A stretch of 64,000 bases of DNA from GCA-2401155 sp045047085 (lineage in GTDB: Bacteria > Pseudomonadota > Alphaproteobacteria > Rhizobiales > Rhizobiaceae), in assembly GCA_045047085.1 (NCBI GenBank), contig JASFYT010000046.1, positions 48,753 through 112,752 of the forward strand, given 5' to 3'. Positions 43,607-52,668 of this stretch are shown piece by piece. Both the position numbers and the translations under genes were made by a program. Each line of letters starts with the position of its first letter. Position 1 is the first letter of the stretch. The notes beneath the pieces are model-generated. The model did no database searches. It saw only the letters and a list, made by a program, of their open reading frames with translations, and was not told the DNA's origin.

Positions 43607-45546
43607 AAATCTGGTGGAATGGCTTCTTCAACCAGCGCTGCAATTGCCTCATTCAATTCATATGACTTTTGATCCCTTGAACCGAGACGACGCATATTGA
43701 CGGTTTTTTCCTCTGCCTCGCGCATGCCGCAAACCAGAATTACCGGGACTTTAGCCAATGAGTGTTCACGCACCTTGTAGTTGATTTTCTCGTTGCGCGT
43801 ATCGGCGACAACCGACAGACCCTCCTTCTTCAACTTGGCAACCACCTCTTCGGTATATTCATTGGCATCGGTTGTGATGCTCGCGACCACCACCTGAACA
43901 GGTGCCAGCCAAAGCGGGAAATGGCCTGCGTAGTTTTCCATCAAAATACCGATGAAGCGTTCCATCGAACCACAAATTGCCCGATGCACCATAACCGGCT
44001 GTTTTTTCTCGCTATCACGGTCGATATAAAAGGCACCAAAACGCTCTGGCAGATTGAAATCTACCTGAGTGGTACCGCACTGCCATGTTCGACCGATGGC
44101 ATCTTTCAGCACATATTCGAACTTTGGCCCATAAAATGCGCCTTCACCCGGGTTTACGCCCGTGGTGATTTTACCGTCAGACTGTTCACCGATTTTTTCA
44201 AGAACGTTCATCATGACTTTTTCAGCCATATCCCAGCTTGCATCGTCGCCAACCCGCTTTTCGGGGCGAGTGGAGAGCAGAACCGTGATTTCCTCGAAGC
44301 CGAAATCAGCGTAAGTTGTGAGGATCAAATCATTGATCCGCATGCATTCAGCCGCCAATTGCTCCTCGGTGCAAAATACATGAGCATCATCCTGCGTGAA
44401 GCCACGCACACGCATCAGGCCATGCAAAGCGCCTGATGGCTCATAGCGATGTACTGCACCGAACTCAGCCAGCCGCACCGGCAAATCGCGGTAGCTTTTC
44501 AGGCCGTGCTTGAAGATTGCCACATGGCCGGGGCAGTTCATGGGCTTGATGGCAAAAACGCGGTCGTCTTCAGTCTGGGTGACGAACATGTTTTCCTTGT
44601 ACCATTCCCAATGGCCGGAGGTTTCCCACATGGCCTTATCCAAGATCATTGGCGCGTTGACTTCTTCATAGCCATGGCTTTCAACCCGGCGACGCATATA
44701 GTTGATCAGGTTCTGGAATACTTTCCAGCCCTTGGAATGCCAAAAAACCACGCCCGGACCTTCTTCCTGAAAATGGAACAAATCCATTTCACGGCCAAGT
44801 TTGCGGTGGTCGCGCTTAGCTGCTTCTTCCAGCATAAAGAGATATTGCTTAAGCTGTTTTTCGTCAGCCCATGCAGTGCCGTAAATGCGTGTAAGCATGG
44901 CGTTATCGCTATCGCCGCGCCAATAGGCTCCGGCAATGCTCATCAGTTTGAAGGCTTTGCCCGTATCGCCTGTGGTGCGCATATGCGGCCCACGGCACAT
45001 ATCAAGCCATTCGCCTTGCTTATAGATGTTGATGTTCTCGCCCTCGGGAATGGCATCAACCAACTCGATTTTATAATCTTCGTTCTTATCGGCAAAAAAT
45101 TTCTTGGTATCCTCGCGCGACCACACTTCCTTTGTGAAAGCATCGTTGCGTTGAATGATATGCTGCATTTTCTTTTCGATTTTTGGCAGATCTTCAGGTG
45201 TAAACGGCTCATCGCGAGCGAAATCATAATAGAAGCCGTTTTCGATTACCGGACCGATGGTCACCTGTGTACCGGGCCACAATTCCTGTACGGCTTCAGC
45301 CATGATGTGGGCGCAGTCGTGACGGATCAATTCCAGGGCACGATCATCGGTACGGGCGATAAATTCAATTGCGCCATCAGCACCAATTGGTTCAGCAAAA
45401 TCCCGCAATTCGCCATCATAGGCATATGCAACGGTTCTTTTTGCGAGTGATTTGGAAATTCCCTCTGCGATATCGCGGCCGGATGTTTCGGCTGGAAACT
45501 GGCGCACATTGCCATCGGGAAAAGTTACAGAAATCTGGTCAGACAT
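43585..45546 (-). CDS. thrS: Threonyl-tRNA synthetase
   Basis: Charges tRNA-Thr; 653 residues. The start at 45546 (MSDQISVTFPDGNVRQF) begins the TGS domain; the frame runs 23 codons further without support. The editing domain contains HDCAHIMAEAVQELWP near residue 72 with the His-x3-His zinc-like motif. The class II catalytic core follows with MCRGPHMR near 183, MNCPGHVAIFKHG near 345, and HRAICGSMERFIGILMENYAG near 525. The anticodon domain ends in LGSRDQKSYELNEAI. It is a single-gene unit. Confidence 0.98.
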   Translation of the reverse strand: MSDQISVTFPDGNVRQFPAETSGRDIAEGISKSLAKRTVAYAYDGELRDFAEPIGADGAIEFIARTDDRALELIRHDCAHIMAEAVQELWPGTQVTIGPVIENGFYYDFARDEPFTPEDLPKIEKKMQHIIQRNDAFTKEVWSREDTKKFFADKNEDYKIELVDAIPEGENINIYKQGEWLDMCRGPHMRTTGDTGKAFKLMSIAGAYWRGDSDNAMLTRIYGTAWADEKQLKQYLFMLEEAAKRDHRKLGREMDLFHFQEEGPGVVFWHSKGWKVFQNLINYMRRRVESHGYEEVNAPMILDKAMWETSGHWEWYKENMFVTQTEDDRVFAIKPMNCPGHVAIFKHGLKSYRDLPVRLAEFGAVHRYEPSGALHGLMRVRGFTQDDAHVFCTEEQLAAECMRINDLILTTYADFGFEEITVLLSTRPEKRVGDDASWDMAEKVMMNVLEKIGEQSDGKITTGVNPGEGAFYGPKFEYVLKDAIGRTWQCGTTQVDFNLPERFGAFYIDRDSEKKQPVMVHRAICGSMERFIGILMENYAGHFPLWLAPVQVVVASITTDANEYTEEVVAKLKKEGLSVVADTRNEKINYKVREHSLAKVPVILVCGMREAEEKTVNMRRLGSRDQKSYELNEAIAALVEEAIPPDLKRLAAE

Positions 45547-45693
45547 TTTTAAAAAGTCTCCTATCCAGTCCCGCATACGAACGCGGGTGGTTGATCGGAG
45601 AGCCGTTAGGCTCATGGGACATTTGTCCCTATTGGGTGTGGTCGTTATGCCCGTAGCGGTATGTAGGTGATTTGGGTGCAGGGAGCAAGGGTA

Positions 45694-46728
45694 TTATGGG
45701 CGAAGCGAATTCAGTATTTTCCTTGTCTCAAGAGAAGTTTGAATGCCGCCGACGAGGATTTTGTTCCAGTTTTTCAATTCTGGATTGGCAATTCGCTCAA
45801 TTCGTGTGCGTTGATCATCGTCCATTGGGAGTATTGAGGCGATGAGTTGCGCCACCAAAACCTCGCTTGCCCGCCTTGCTCCATCATTGACCTTGATCGC
45901 AGCGCCCATACCAAGTTCAGGAATAATTGTCAGATAAACGCCTTCTGCGCCCATTTTCACAAAGCATTTACGTCCCAGCGCTTCCATGATTTGCGTGCAC
46001 ACCCCTTCAGATCCTGCAACCATCACTGGCCGGTCGCAACAGGCATGGATGATTTTTTGAGCGGCATTTGCCCTAACTTTACCCATGCCCTCACCGCTAT
46101 CAAATTTTGCGGCGGCCTTGGCGATATTTACTAGAGGCACCGCATAGGTGGGTAATGAACATCCATCTATGCCGCAAACGGCTTCTGAATGGGGAACGCC
46201 CATGAGGTTAGTGAGGTTGGCTGCAATTTCCTTTTGGATGGGATGATCGCGGCTAATATAATTTTGGGTATCAAAGCCTTGCGACTTGGCAAAAGCCAAC
46301 ATGCCGCTGTGTTTGCCGGAGCAATTATTGTGAAGTGCGGATGGTTTTTGGCCAGCAATATGGAGCTTTGCTTTATCTGCTTCCTGCTCAGGGAATTGAG
46401 CGCCACATTCCAGATCGGCCCCTTCCAATCCGGCCATGGCGAGTATCTCGCTGGCGCCCTCCACATGGATGGCTTCCCCGTGATGGGAGCTGCACGAAAG
46501 CGCGATGTGATTGTCACCAAATCCGTATTGTTCATCGACGCCTGCTTCGATCATCGGAAGTGCTTGAAACGACTTTATTGCCGAGCGTGGAAACACGGCC
46601 TTTTCCACATCACCAAATGCTGCGATTAGATTTCCCTGTGCATCGCATATCGCCATGTCTGCAACGTGAATACTCTCGACGATTTTGCCGCGCGAAACCT
46701 CGATGATTGCTTTATCAAATTGTTTCAT
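45694..46728 (-). CDS. L-asparaginase, Rhizobium etli type (class 3)
   Basis: Hydrolyses asparagine to aspartate and ammonia. The product is 344 residues. The tandem Ser-x-x-Lys pair reported for the R. etli ReAV enzyme is seen as RSAIKSFQALP near residue 48, and the segments ECGAQFPEQEADKAK, NNCSGKHSGMLAFAKSQG and AVCGIDGCSLPTY match this class and supply the zinc-binding Cys residues. It is unrelated to the E. coli type I/II enzymes. Its start overlaps the yidD stop by four bases, giving translational coupling. Confidence 0.9.
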   Translation of the reverse strand: MKQFDKAIIEVSRGKIVESIHVADMAICDAQGNLIAAFGDVEKAVFPRSAIKSFQALPMIEAGVDEQYGFGDNHIALSCSSHHGEAIHVEGASEILAMAGLEGADLECGAQFPEQEADKAKLHIAGQKPSALHNNCSGKHSGMLAFAKSQGFDTQNYISRDHPIQKEIAANLTNLMGVPHSEAVCGIDGCSLPTYAVPLVNIAKAAAKFDSGEGMGKVRANAAQKIIHACCDRPVMVAGSEGVCTQIMEALGRKCFVKMGAEGVYLTIIPELGMGAAIKVNDGARRASEVLVAQLIASILPMDDDQRTRIERIANPELKNWNKILVGGIQTSLETRKILNSLRP

Positions 46729-47072
46729 TTTTTGCCCTTGGGAACAGGGTCATATCCGGAGGTACCGAATGGGTTACATTTGGCGACCCGCCATAGAGTC
46801 AATCGGCTGCCATGCCAAAATCCATGACGCGCTATAGCTTCATAACCATATTCGGAACAGGTGGGTTGATGGCGGCATGAATTGCCTATGAAGCCTGACA
46901 ATGTGAGTTGGTAAAGCCTGATCAGTCCGGTGCCAAGCAATCGCCCCGGTGTCTTTGGCCACTTGCCTTGCCAGTTGCGGGTGGTTGGTTTTTTTGAATC
47001 TTTTGAACCACTTGGCGGTGTTTCTTTTGTCACAGATTCAGGTTTGTCTTGTGAGTTTATAACCGGGCACAT
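46725..47072 (-). CDS. yidD: Membrane protein insertion efficiency factor YidD
   Basis: Small peripheral membrane protein that helps YidC insert proteins. The product is 115 residues with a 35-residue hydrophilic Lys/Ser/Pro-rich N-terminus absent from the core family. The core contains LIRLYQLTLSGFIGNSCRHQPTCSEYG, interrupted here as QLTLSGFIGNSCRHQPTCS, with the conserved CxxxPTCSxY motif. The start at 47072 is 4 bases after the scaffold protein stop and has GGAG at a 7-base spacing. In gammaproteobacteria yidD sits between rnpA and yidC; here it is between an IscU-like gene and an asparaginase. Confidence 0.95.
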   Translation of the reverse strand: MCPVINSQDKPESVTKETPPSGSKDSKKPTTRNWQGKWPKTPGRLLGTGLIRLYQLTLSGFIGNSCRHQPTCSEYGYEAIARHGFWHGSRLTLWRVAKCNPFGTSGYDPVPKGKK

Positions 47073-47076
47073 GGGA

Positions 47077-47520
47077 CTACTCCGCAGGTTCAGCCTTGGC
47101 CTCGATCTGTTCGAGACAATCAACCACCGCATCGAAGGTCAAAAGTGTTGAAGCATGCCTTGCTTTATATTCACGCACCGGTTCCAGAAATTTAAATTCG
47201 GCAAATTTCCCCCCAGGTGCCGGACCATTTTCCTTGAGCATTTTATAGACGGTTTCGCGCAAATTGCGCAGCTCATCTGACGTGCTACCGATGATTTTTT
47301 GGGCCATGATTGAACTTGCCGCCTGCCCCAGTGCGCAAGCCTTCACTTCATGGGCAAAATCGACAACCACGCCGTCGCTGAATTTCAGGTCAACAATCAC
47401 TGTTGAACCACACAATTTCGAATGCTGTTTCGAAGATGCATCGGGCGCATTAAGCCTACCGATATGTTCGATATTGCCGGCATAATCGAGTATTTTTGAA
47501 TTATAGATTGAATCGAGCAT
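47077..47520 (-). CDS. IscU/NifU-like iron-sulfur scaffold protein
   Basis: A 147-residue protein of the IscU/NifU_N fold on which Fe-S clusters are assembled. The three ligand Cys are seen in SKLCGSTVIVDL, VKACALGQAASSIM and VVDCLEQIEAK. The second segment, CxLGxASxS, is typical of the SufU/IscU-like branch. Start MLDSIYNSKILDYAG fits the family. The spacing to yidD is 4 bases. It precedes folE divergently. A SufU-like role is possible, since the main isc/suf operon is not in this window. Confidence 0.9.
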   Translation of the reverse strand: MLDSIYNSKILDYAGNIEHIGRLNAPDASSKQHSKLCGSTVIVDLKFSDGVVVDFAHEVKACALGQAASSIMAQKIIGSTSDELRNLRETVYKMLKENGPAPGGKFAEFKFLEPVREYKARHASTLLTFDAVVDCLEQIEAKAEPAE

Positions 47521-47816
47521 AGTCTATTCCTGTGGTCATCAGGTCTCAATATAGTGACGCGAAGCTACCGGGTCGACATCAAAACAAAATTTTATGATTG
47601 AGATCGTTGAAAAAGAGCATATATTGGGATTGTCTGGTCACCGTGCCGGAGGGATTTTTGCGGAATTTATTTCTGTAAAAGCCCTGAAAGCCCCGGAACC
47701 CGGCCGAAGCCCGTTTCATTTGCCTTTACTGGCGTGAGACTTCATATGGCTGCGTCTGGTCCGAAATCGATCGAATACGTAACGCCTCTTTGGAGCAAAA
47801 TGTGCGGAAGCTGAAT

Positions 47817-48449
47817 ATGGATGCAATTCTCAACACCATCATAGATGCCAAAAACCGTCGTGTATTACCTGAGACTGAACGCCCGACGCGAGAACAGGCT
47901 GAAGAAGCAGTTCTCACGTTGTTAAAGTGGATCGGGGAAGACGTGGACCGTGAAGGCCTTAAAGACACCCCTGCCCGGGTTGCCAAGTCTTTTGGCGAAT
48001 TATTCAGCGGTTATGACGTCGATCCAGCCGAAACACTTGGTCGTACCTTTGAAGACGTGGGCGGTTATGATGATATGGTTCTGGTGAAAGACATCACCTT
48101 CCACTCCCATTGCGAGCACCATATGGTGCCAATTCTTGGCAAGGCGCATGTGGCTTATTTGCCGGATGAGCGTGTGCTGGGCCTTTCGAAAATCGCCCGC
48201 ACAGTGGATACTTTTGCCCGTCGCCTGCAAACTCAGGAAAATATGACGGCACAAATCGCGCAAACCATCGATAGTGTTCTTAAACCACGCGGCGTTGCGG
48301 TGATGATTGAGGCCGAACACATGTGCATGGCCATGCGCGGAGTTCAAAAACAGGGTTCAACCACGATTACCACCTGTTTTACCGGTGAATTTCGTAACGA
48401 TCCCAATGAGCAGACCAATTTCATGAATATGCTTCGCCTAAACCAGTGA
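47817..48449 (+). CDS. folE: GTP cyclohydrolase I
   Basis: Converts GTP to dihydroneopterin triphosphate, the first step of folate synthesis. The product is 210 residues. The zinc ligands are seen in FHSHCEHHMVP and in AEHMCMAMRG, which identifies the zinc-dependent type IA enzyme. RTVDTFARRLQTQENMT is the conserved helix. ATG at 47817 is preferred over TTG at 47790 because GCGGAAG lies upstream. It is followed by hisI after 18 bases, so the two are probably co-transcribed. Confidence 0.97.
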   Translation: MDAILNTIIDAKNRRVLPETERPTREQAEEAVLTLLKWIGEDVDREGLKDTPARVAKSFGELFSGYDVDPAETLGRTFEDVGGYDDMVLVKDITFHSHCEHHMVPILGKAHVAYLPDERVLGLSKIARTVDTFARRLQTQENMTAQIAQTIDSVLKPRGVAVMIEAEHMCMAMRGVQKQGSTTITTCFTGEFRNDPNEQTNFMNMLRLNQ

Positions 48450-48467
48450 GTTACCAGTGAATTGCCA

Positions 48468-48881
48468 ATGAGTTTTCAGGAAAAATTTGCCCCGCCCGGC
48501 GATAAAAAATCGTTAGAGCAAGGAAGCGTACTTACGCCAAAGTTTGATACGGACGGGTTGTTACCAGCCATTGTCACAAATGTGGATGGCGGCGACGTGC
48601 TGATGCTTGCTTATATGAATGAGGAAGCGTTGCGCCTCACCCTATCTACCGGAAAAGCACACTTTTGGAGCCGTTCTCGTGGCGAGCTTTGGTTGAAGGG
48701 CGAAACATCCGGCAATATTTTAGAAGTAGTGGAACTGCGCACAGACTGCGATCAAGATACCATATGGCTCACAGCCCGTATCAGTGGCGATCAAGTGGCC
48801 TGCCATACGGGCAAGGTTAGTTGCTTCTATCGCGTGATTACCAATGAGAATGGTGAGATTTCTCTGGTTAACGATGTTTAA
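48468..48881 (+). CDS. hisI: Phosphoribosyl-AMP cyclohydrolase
   Basis: Third step of histidine synthesis, opening the purine ring of phosphoribosyl-AMP. The product is 137 residues and lacks the HisE domain, as in other alphaproteobacteria. Metal-binding segments are seen as ELRTDCDQDTIWLTA and QVACHTGKVSCFYRV, and GKAHFWSRSRGELWLKG is the substrate region. The ATG at 48468 is two codons after a TTG at 48462; both have weak ribosome binding sites. No other his gene is linked. Both folE and hisI products open purine rings. Confidence 0.95.
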   Translation: MSFQEKFAPPGDKKSLEQGSVLTPKFDTDGLLPAIVTNVDGGDVLMLAYMNEEALRLTLSTGKAHFWSRSRGELWLKGETSGNILEVVELRTDCDQDTIWLTARISGDQVACHTGKVSCFYRVITNENGEISLVNDV

Positions 48882-49000
48882 ATCGTGAACTGGACATTGG
48901 TGCTCCATGTGCCAAATTGCACTACAAACATCCTTGTTCATAATTTTATTAGGTTTTAAGCGTATGATCGCTTGTAGTAAGTTTTACAGGAACAGTAACT

Positions 49001-50035
49001 ATGGGAATGCCCGGGACAGAAGTCATTGATGCAAATGCTGAAGCAGAAGGCGACAACGTAACGCGTATTCAGTTTAATGGTGCTACAAAGCAGGCGCCAC
49101 CGAGTGGGGGTATTGCCCTTGCTCTTGGGGGTGGAGCTGCACGTGGTTGGGCTCATATTGGTGTTTTACGAGCGTTTGATGAAGCCGGAATTCCTATTTC
49201 CATGATTGCTGGTACCTCTATTGGTGCTTTGGTTGGGGGATGTTATCTGGCTGGCAAGATGGATGAACTGGAAGATTTTGCCCGTTCCCTCACCAAAACC
49301 GGAATTTTGCGATTCATGGACTTTGCGCTTCGCGGATCGGGCCTGATCTCCGGTGACCGTCTGGCGAAACGCATGGCCCCCCATTTGGTTGATATCAATA
49401 TCGAAGAACTGGACCGGCCCTTTATTGCGATTGCTACGGATATCCAGAACGGCCACGAGATTTGGCTGCATGATGGGCCGATCATTGATGCCATTCGCGC
49501 TTCTTATGCTTTGCCCGGCGTGTTTCAGCCTGTGGTCCATAATGGCCGTTTGATGGTGGATGGGGCTCTGGTTAATCCGGTGCCTGTATCGGCTTGCCGG
49601 ACATACGAATCCGATATGGTGATTGCTGTTAATTTAAACGCTGAAACTTTTGGCCGGGGAACGGTTATCCGTTCATCACATTATGATAATAATGGCGATA
49701 TGAACGGCAGTGAGATTGCAAGAGCTGAACAAGCATCATCAAAACCATGGCTTCCTTTCATGGGACAAAGCAGGACTGCAAAAAGCGCCTCAACTGCCAT
49801 CAAAATTGGCCTTACCGGTGTGATGATGGAATCCTTTGATATTATTCAGGACCGTATCTCACGTTCGCGCCTCGCCGGCGACCCACCGGATTACACCATT
49901 CGTCCAAGGTTGAAGGATATCGGCATGGCAGATTTTCATATGGCAGATGAAGCAATCCGCCTCGGCCTTGAAGTCGGCCGCCAGCGGATCGCTGAGTTGG
50001 TTGCCCAAGGGCATATCGAATTTGCGCAACCTTAA
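49001..50035 (+). CDS. Patatin-like phospholipase (RssA-like)
   Basis: A 344-residue serine hydrolase of the patatin/NTE family. The oxyanion loop is ALALGGGAARGWAHIGVLRA near residue 40, the nucleophile motif AGTSIGALVGGCY near 70, and the catalytic Asp is in LMVDGALVNPVPV near 190. The first 35 residues are hydrophilic and polar, without a signal peptide. The end (residues 230-344) is basic and contains a Ser/Lys-rich stretch. A cytoplasmic lipase or regulatory role is likely; substrate unknown. Confidence 0.92.
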   Translation: MGMPGTEVIDANAEAEGDNVTRIQFNGATKQAPPSGGIALALGGGAARGWAHIGVLRAFDEAGIPISMIAGTSIGALVGGCYLAGKMDELEDFARSLTKTGILRFMDFALRGSGLISGDRLAKRMAPHLVDINIEELDRPFIAIATDIQNGHEIWLHDGPIIDAIRASYALPGVFQPVVHNGRLMVDGALVNPVPVSACRTYESDMVIAVNLNAETFGRGTVIRSSHYDNNGDMNGSEIARAEQASSKPWLPFMGQSRTAKSASTAIKIGLTGVMMESFDIIQDRISRSRLAGDPPDYTIRPRLKDIGMADFHMADEAIRLGLEVGRQRIAELVAQGHIEFAQP

Positions 50036-50062
50036 CCAGATACTACTTTTCACAATTGCACT

Positions 50063-50491
50063 CTAACTGGCAATATAGCTGCGCATTTCCTCGGCTTCGC
50101 GTTCAGTATCCTCGATTTTGCGTTTCACAACATCACCGATAGAGACCAGACCGAGTAGTTTTCCATCCTCAATCACCGGCATATGGCGAAAACGATTTTC
50201 GGTCATGACTGCCATTACGTGAGAAATAGTGTCGTGCGGAGTACAGGATATTACATTTTCCGTCATGCAGTGGGAAACATCTGCATCCAGCGCATCTGTT
50301 CCAGCAATAGCAAGATCGCGTACGATGTCGCGCTCGGAAACGATGCCGCAAACGCTACCAGTTTCATCGGTAATAACAATGGAACCGATTTTGTTTTTTG
50401 CCAGAAGGTGAATGATTTGGGTGATACTGCTGCTCTTATTGGCAGTAAATACGCTTGTGCCTTTTTCGGCAAGAATTGCTGAAACAGTCAT
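50063..50491 (-). CDS. CBS domain pair protein
   Basis: A 142-residue protein made of two CBS domains, about residues 8-62 and 70-130, with SSSITQIIHLLAKNKIGSIV in the first and TISHVMAVMTENRFRHMPVIEDG in the second. CBS pairs bind adenosine nucleotides and regulate a partner. ATG at 50491 has AAGGAG at an 8-base spacing and is preferred over 50512. It converges on the patatin gene. The C-terminal helix (KRKIEDTEREAEEMRSYIAS) is charged and may mediate contacts. Confidence 0.92.
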   Translation of the reverse strand: MTVSAILAEKGTSVFTANKSSSITQIIHLLAKNKIGSIVITDETGSVCGIVSERDIVRDLAIAGTDALDADVSHCMTENVISCTPHDTISHVMAVMTENRFRHMPVIEDGKLLGLVSIGDVVKRKIEDTEREAEEMRSYIAS

Positions 50492-50623
50492 GGGTAATTC
50501 TCCTTTATCCATGGTTTTGGGTCAGGCCTCATGACAACGCGCAACAAGAATCGCACCGCATGAGCACAACCCCCAGAGAATCAAGATGGTGCAAATTCAG
50601 CTAATTTGCAAGTATTGAGCAAT

Positions 50624-51379
50624 TCAATTGTGAATATTGGTGCTTCTGTCGAAGAACGAAAACCCGAATAACCCTGTAATGAAACCACCAATATGGGCCT
50701 GCCATGCAACTCCCTGACCTTCGCCAGCAATTGCGATTAGGCCGCTGCCAAACAGGTAATTCATACCAAACCAGAGAGCCAGAAATGTCAGCACCTGAGA
50801 GTTGGTGAAGGTTTGTTTAAGGGTGAGCATCGGGACTTTTGTCATATCCCTGCCATTGCCCATTCGCCCGAAAGCAAACCTTGATGCAGCTCCCATAAAA
50901 CCGGAAACAATTGCTGATGCCCCAATGACAGGAACAGCGCTTCCCACATGAAAAACAAAATGAAACGCAGCTCCCCCAAGAGCTGTAGCGATGGCAAACA
51001 GCACAAACCGGACTTCACCAACGCGTTTTGCAATGATTGCACCAAAGGCCAGCATCCAGATAACATTCATAACAACATGCCCCCAATCGCCATGCAGCAA
51101 CGCATAAGTGACGGGGGACCATAACTCGGCCAGCGGATATGGAAATTCCGGCATATTGGGAGAATATCGCGCCGGAATGAAGGAAAACGCCAAAAGGGTT
51201 TTTAAATTCAGTAAAGCTGAAAAGAAAAACTCACGCATCGCATGAATTCCAATCAGCAAGGCGATAAATATCGTCATGATGGGTGGGACATTCATCATAG
51301 GTGGAACTGGTTGCTTTTCACCGGAATGCAGCCACGTACCGTTCAGGCGTTCTCTGCCGAATTCATTTTCATTGCTCAT
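50624..51379 (-). CDS. Rhomboid family intramembrane serine protease
   Basis: A 251-residue membrane protein with about six hydrophobic segments. The loop segment SPVTYALLHGDWGHVVMNVIW carries the conserved His and Asn of the family, the catalytic Ser is in VIGASAIVSGFMGAA near residue 157, and the catalytic His is in AWQAHIGGFITGLFG near 230. The residue after the Ser is Ala where most rhomboids have Gly (GxSG). It carries a hydrophilic N-terminus of about 35 residues. It is a single-gene unit; a terminator on the same strand lies just upstream. Confidence 0.88.
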   Translation of the reverse strand: MSNENEFGRERLNGTWLHSGEKQPVPPMMNVPPIMTIFIALLIGIHAMREFFFSALLNLKTLLAFSFIPARYSPNMPEFPYPLAELWSPVTYALLHGDWGHVVMNVIWMLAFGAIIAKRVGEVRFVLFAIATALGGAAFHFVFHVGSAVPVIGASAIVSGFMGAASRFAFGRMGNGRDMTKVPMLTLKQTFTNSQVLTFLALWFGMNYLFGSGLIAIAGEGQGVAWQAHIGGFITGLFGFSFFDRSTNIHN

Positions 51380-51455
51380 TAATTTTATCGAATCTCTTGA
51401 AAACCACAGCGTTCAGTTACGGTTTTATAGAACAGAGAGGCGTTTGAAAAAAGGC

Positions 51456-51492
51456 AAAAAAAACCGCTCAAAGACATAAAATCTTTGAGCGG
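51456..51492 (-). terminator. Orphan Rho-independent terminator on the minus strand
   Basis: An 11-bp perfect stem (51464-51474 with 51482-51492), 7-base loop, followed on the minus strand by eight T (51456-51463). No protein gene on the minus strand lies upstream of it before 54484, so it should end an unannotated transcript. The divergent PAS gene begins on the other strand. Confidence 0.78.
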
Positions 51493-51600
51493 CTGGTCGA
51501 TCCCTCTGCAAACCCGTCCCTAAACGAAATAAGCAGTATCACCTAAGTAGCGAGGCCCATGGTTCTTAACACTTGCGCCTCGTGGAGTTGATGAAAATCT
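51493..51600 (-). ncRNA. Candidate small RNA ending at the orphan terminator
   Basis: Proposed from the orphan minus-strand terminator and the lack of a gene in front of it. The RNA would contain GGGACGGG (51513-51520) and AGGGATCGACCA (51494-51505), the exact complements of the C-rich loop motif of the small RNA at 54381. The 5' end is not located, so the boundary at 51600 is nominal. The alternative is that a plus-strand RNA related to the second locus is encoded here. Confidence 0.4.
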
Positions 51601-51845
51601 CTCATATTTCAGCAGCTTATGCAATCATAACCGGTTGTTAAGGTTAACAACGATTGGTTTCGATTAAAAATTGCCCTGTTTACATTTTGTTAATAATTTG
51701 AATTTTGAGGCGATCAGAAACTGGCATGTTTCCTGCATTTCATGGAGCAGGAACAGATAGTTTGGAAAATGGTGTGCCAAATCGGGACCCGAGGTAAATC
51801 CTACCTGTTCTCATTGAAAACCCTGAATTGGGGAAAGGTTTTATT

Positions 51846-52472
51846 ATGAGACATCTAGCATCTAAAAATATATTTTCTTATTGGAGCAGGTTACGCAACC
51901 AACGCAAGGCACCCACACGTGGTGAAATCGAACCGAGTGATATTCGTGAACATCTGGGAGATACATTCATTCTTGAGGTGAATAAATCTCTGCGCACAAT
52001 CAGTTTCAGGCTTGCTGGCACAAGATTGTGCAATGCGTATGGTCAGGAACTTAAAGGTCTGGGATTTTTGAACCTTTGGGGTGAAGAAGATAATTTGAGA
52101 GTTCTGCGCGCAATCAGCCGCTCCTATCGTGACTATAAACCAACCCTTATTTCTCATAGGGGAAAAACGGCAGACGAGCGCGAAGTGGAATTTGAAACGC
52201 TGGTTCTCCCTCTCCTTCCAACCCATGACGGGGATATCCGTCTACTTGGCATATCAACCGCCAAGGAAATGCCGTTTTGGCTCGGTAGCAAACCAATCGT
52301 CACCAATAAGGTATTGTCGGCCTATAATATTTGTGTCGACAGCAAGGATGAAAGCGAAGCCACGCTGGTCCCCTTCCCCGGCGATCTAAAAATTGCACCC
52401 AGTGTCATTTCAGCAACAACTGAGGGCAGACAGTTTGGTCACCTTCGAATTCTTGATGGCGGCAAAACCTAG
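51846..52472 (+). CDS. PAS_5 domain protein
   Basis: A 208-residue cytoplasmic protein resembling the alphaproteobacterial PAS_5 (PF07310) family, which has a PAS-like sensory fold and no output domain. Typical segments are YWSRLRNQRKAPTRGEIEP near residue 14, FRLAGTRLCNAYGQELKG near 60 and a beta-strand region EVEFETLVLPLLP near 115. The ligand is unknown. The ATG at 51846 has GGGGAAAGG upstream and is preferred over TTG at 51828. It precedes a double PilZ gene and a protease gene, which suggests a shared signalling context. Confidence 0.85.
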   Translation: MRHLASKNIFSYWSRLRNQRKAPTRGEIEPSDIREHLGDTFILEVNKSLRTISFRLAGTRLCNAYGQELKGLGFLNLWGEEDNLRVLRAISRSYRDYKPTLISHRGKTADEREVEFETLVLPLLPTHDGDIRLLGISTAKEMPFWLGSKPIVTNKVLSAYNICVDSKDESEATLVPFPGDLKIAPSVISATTEGRQFGHLRILDGGKT

Positions 52473-52505
52473 ATCATTCCCTCACAAATAGGGCTATTGT
52501 TTTAG

Positions 52506-52533
52506 AACCCGGTCGTTATGGTCGGGTTTTTTT
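52506..52533 (+). terminator. Rho-independent terminator after the PAS_5 gene
   Basis: A 9-bp stem with two wobble pairs (52506-52514 with 52520-52528) around a 5-base loop, followed by seven T. It separates the PAS_5 gene from the PilZ gene. Confidence 0.8.
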
Positions 52534-52668
52534 GTGTCTGCTACATGCTCTGAAGCAACCGAAATAAATATTCACATTGCATTGAATGAAAACCTTTCCT
52601 TAACCTACAAGGTTAATAATAACGCCAATTGATATTGACAGTAATATGCCTTTAAGTCGGATTTAAAC

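Larger units (their letters stand above)
51380..51845. other. Gap between rhomboid and PAS genes
   Basis: 466 bases with divergent promoters for the rhomboid and PAS_5 genes. It holds the orphan terminator and candidate RNA described separately, and a 6-bp stem (51551-51556 with 51577-51582). The right half is AT-rich without a coding frame. Confidence 0.6.

Noticed and set aside
43762..45450. Long frames of 224 and 333 residues opposite thrS
   Set aside because: They are antisense shadows of a well supported synthetase gene and show no family features.
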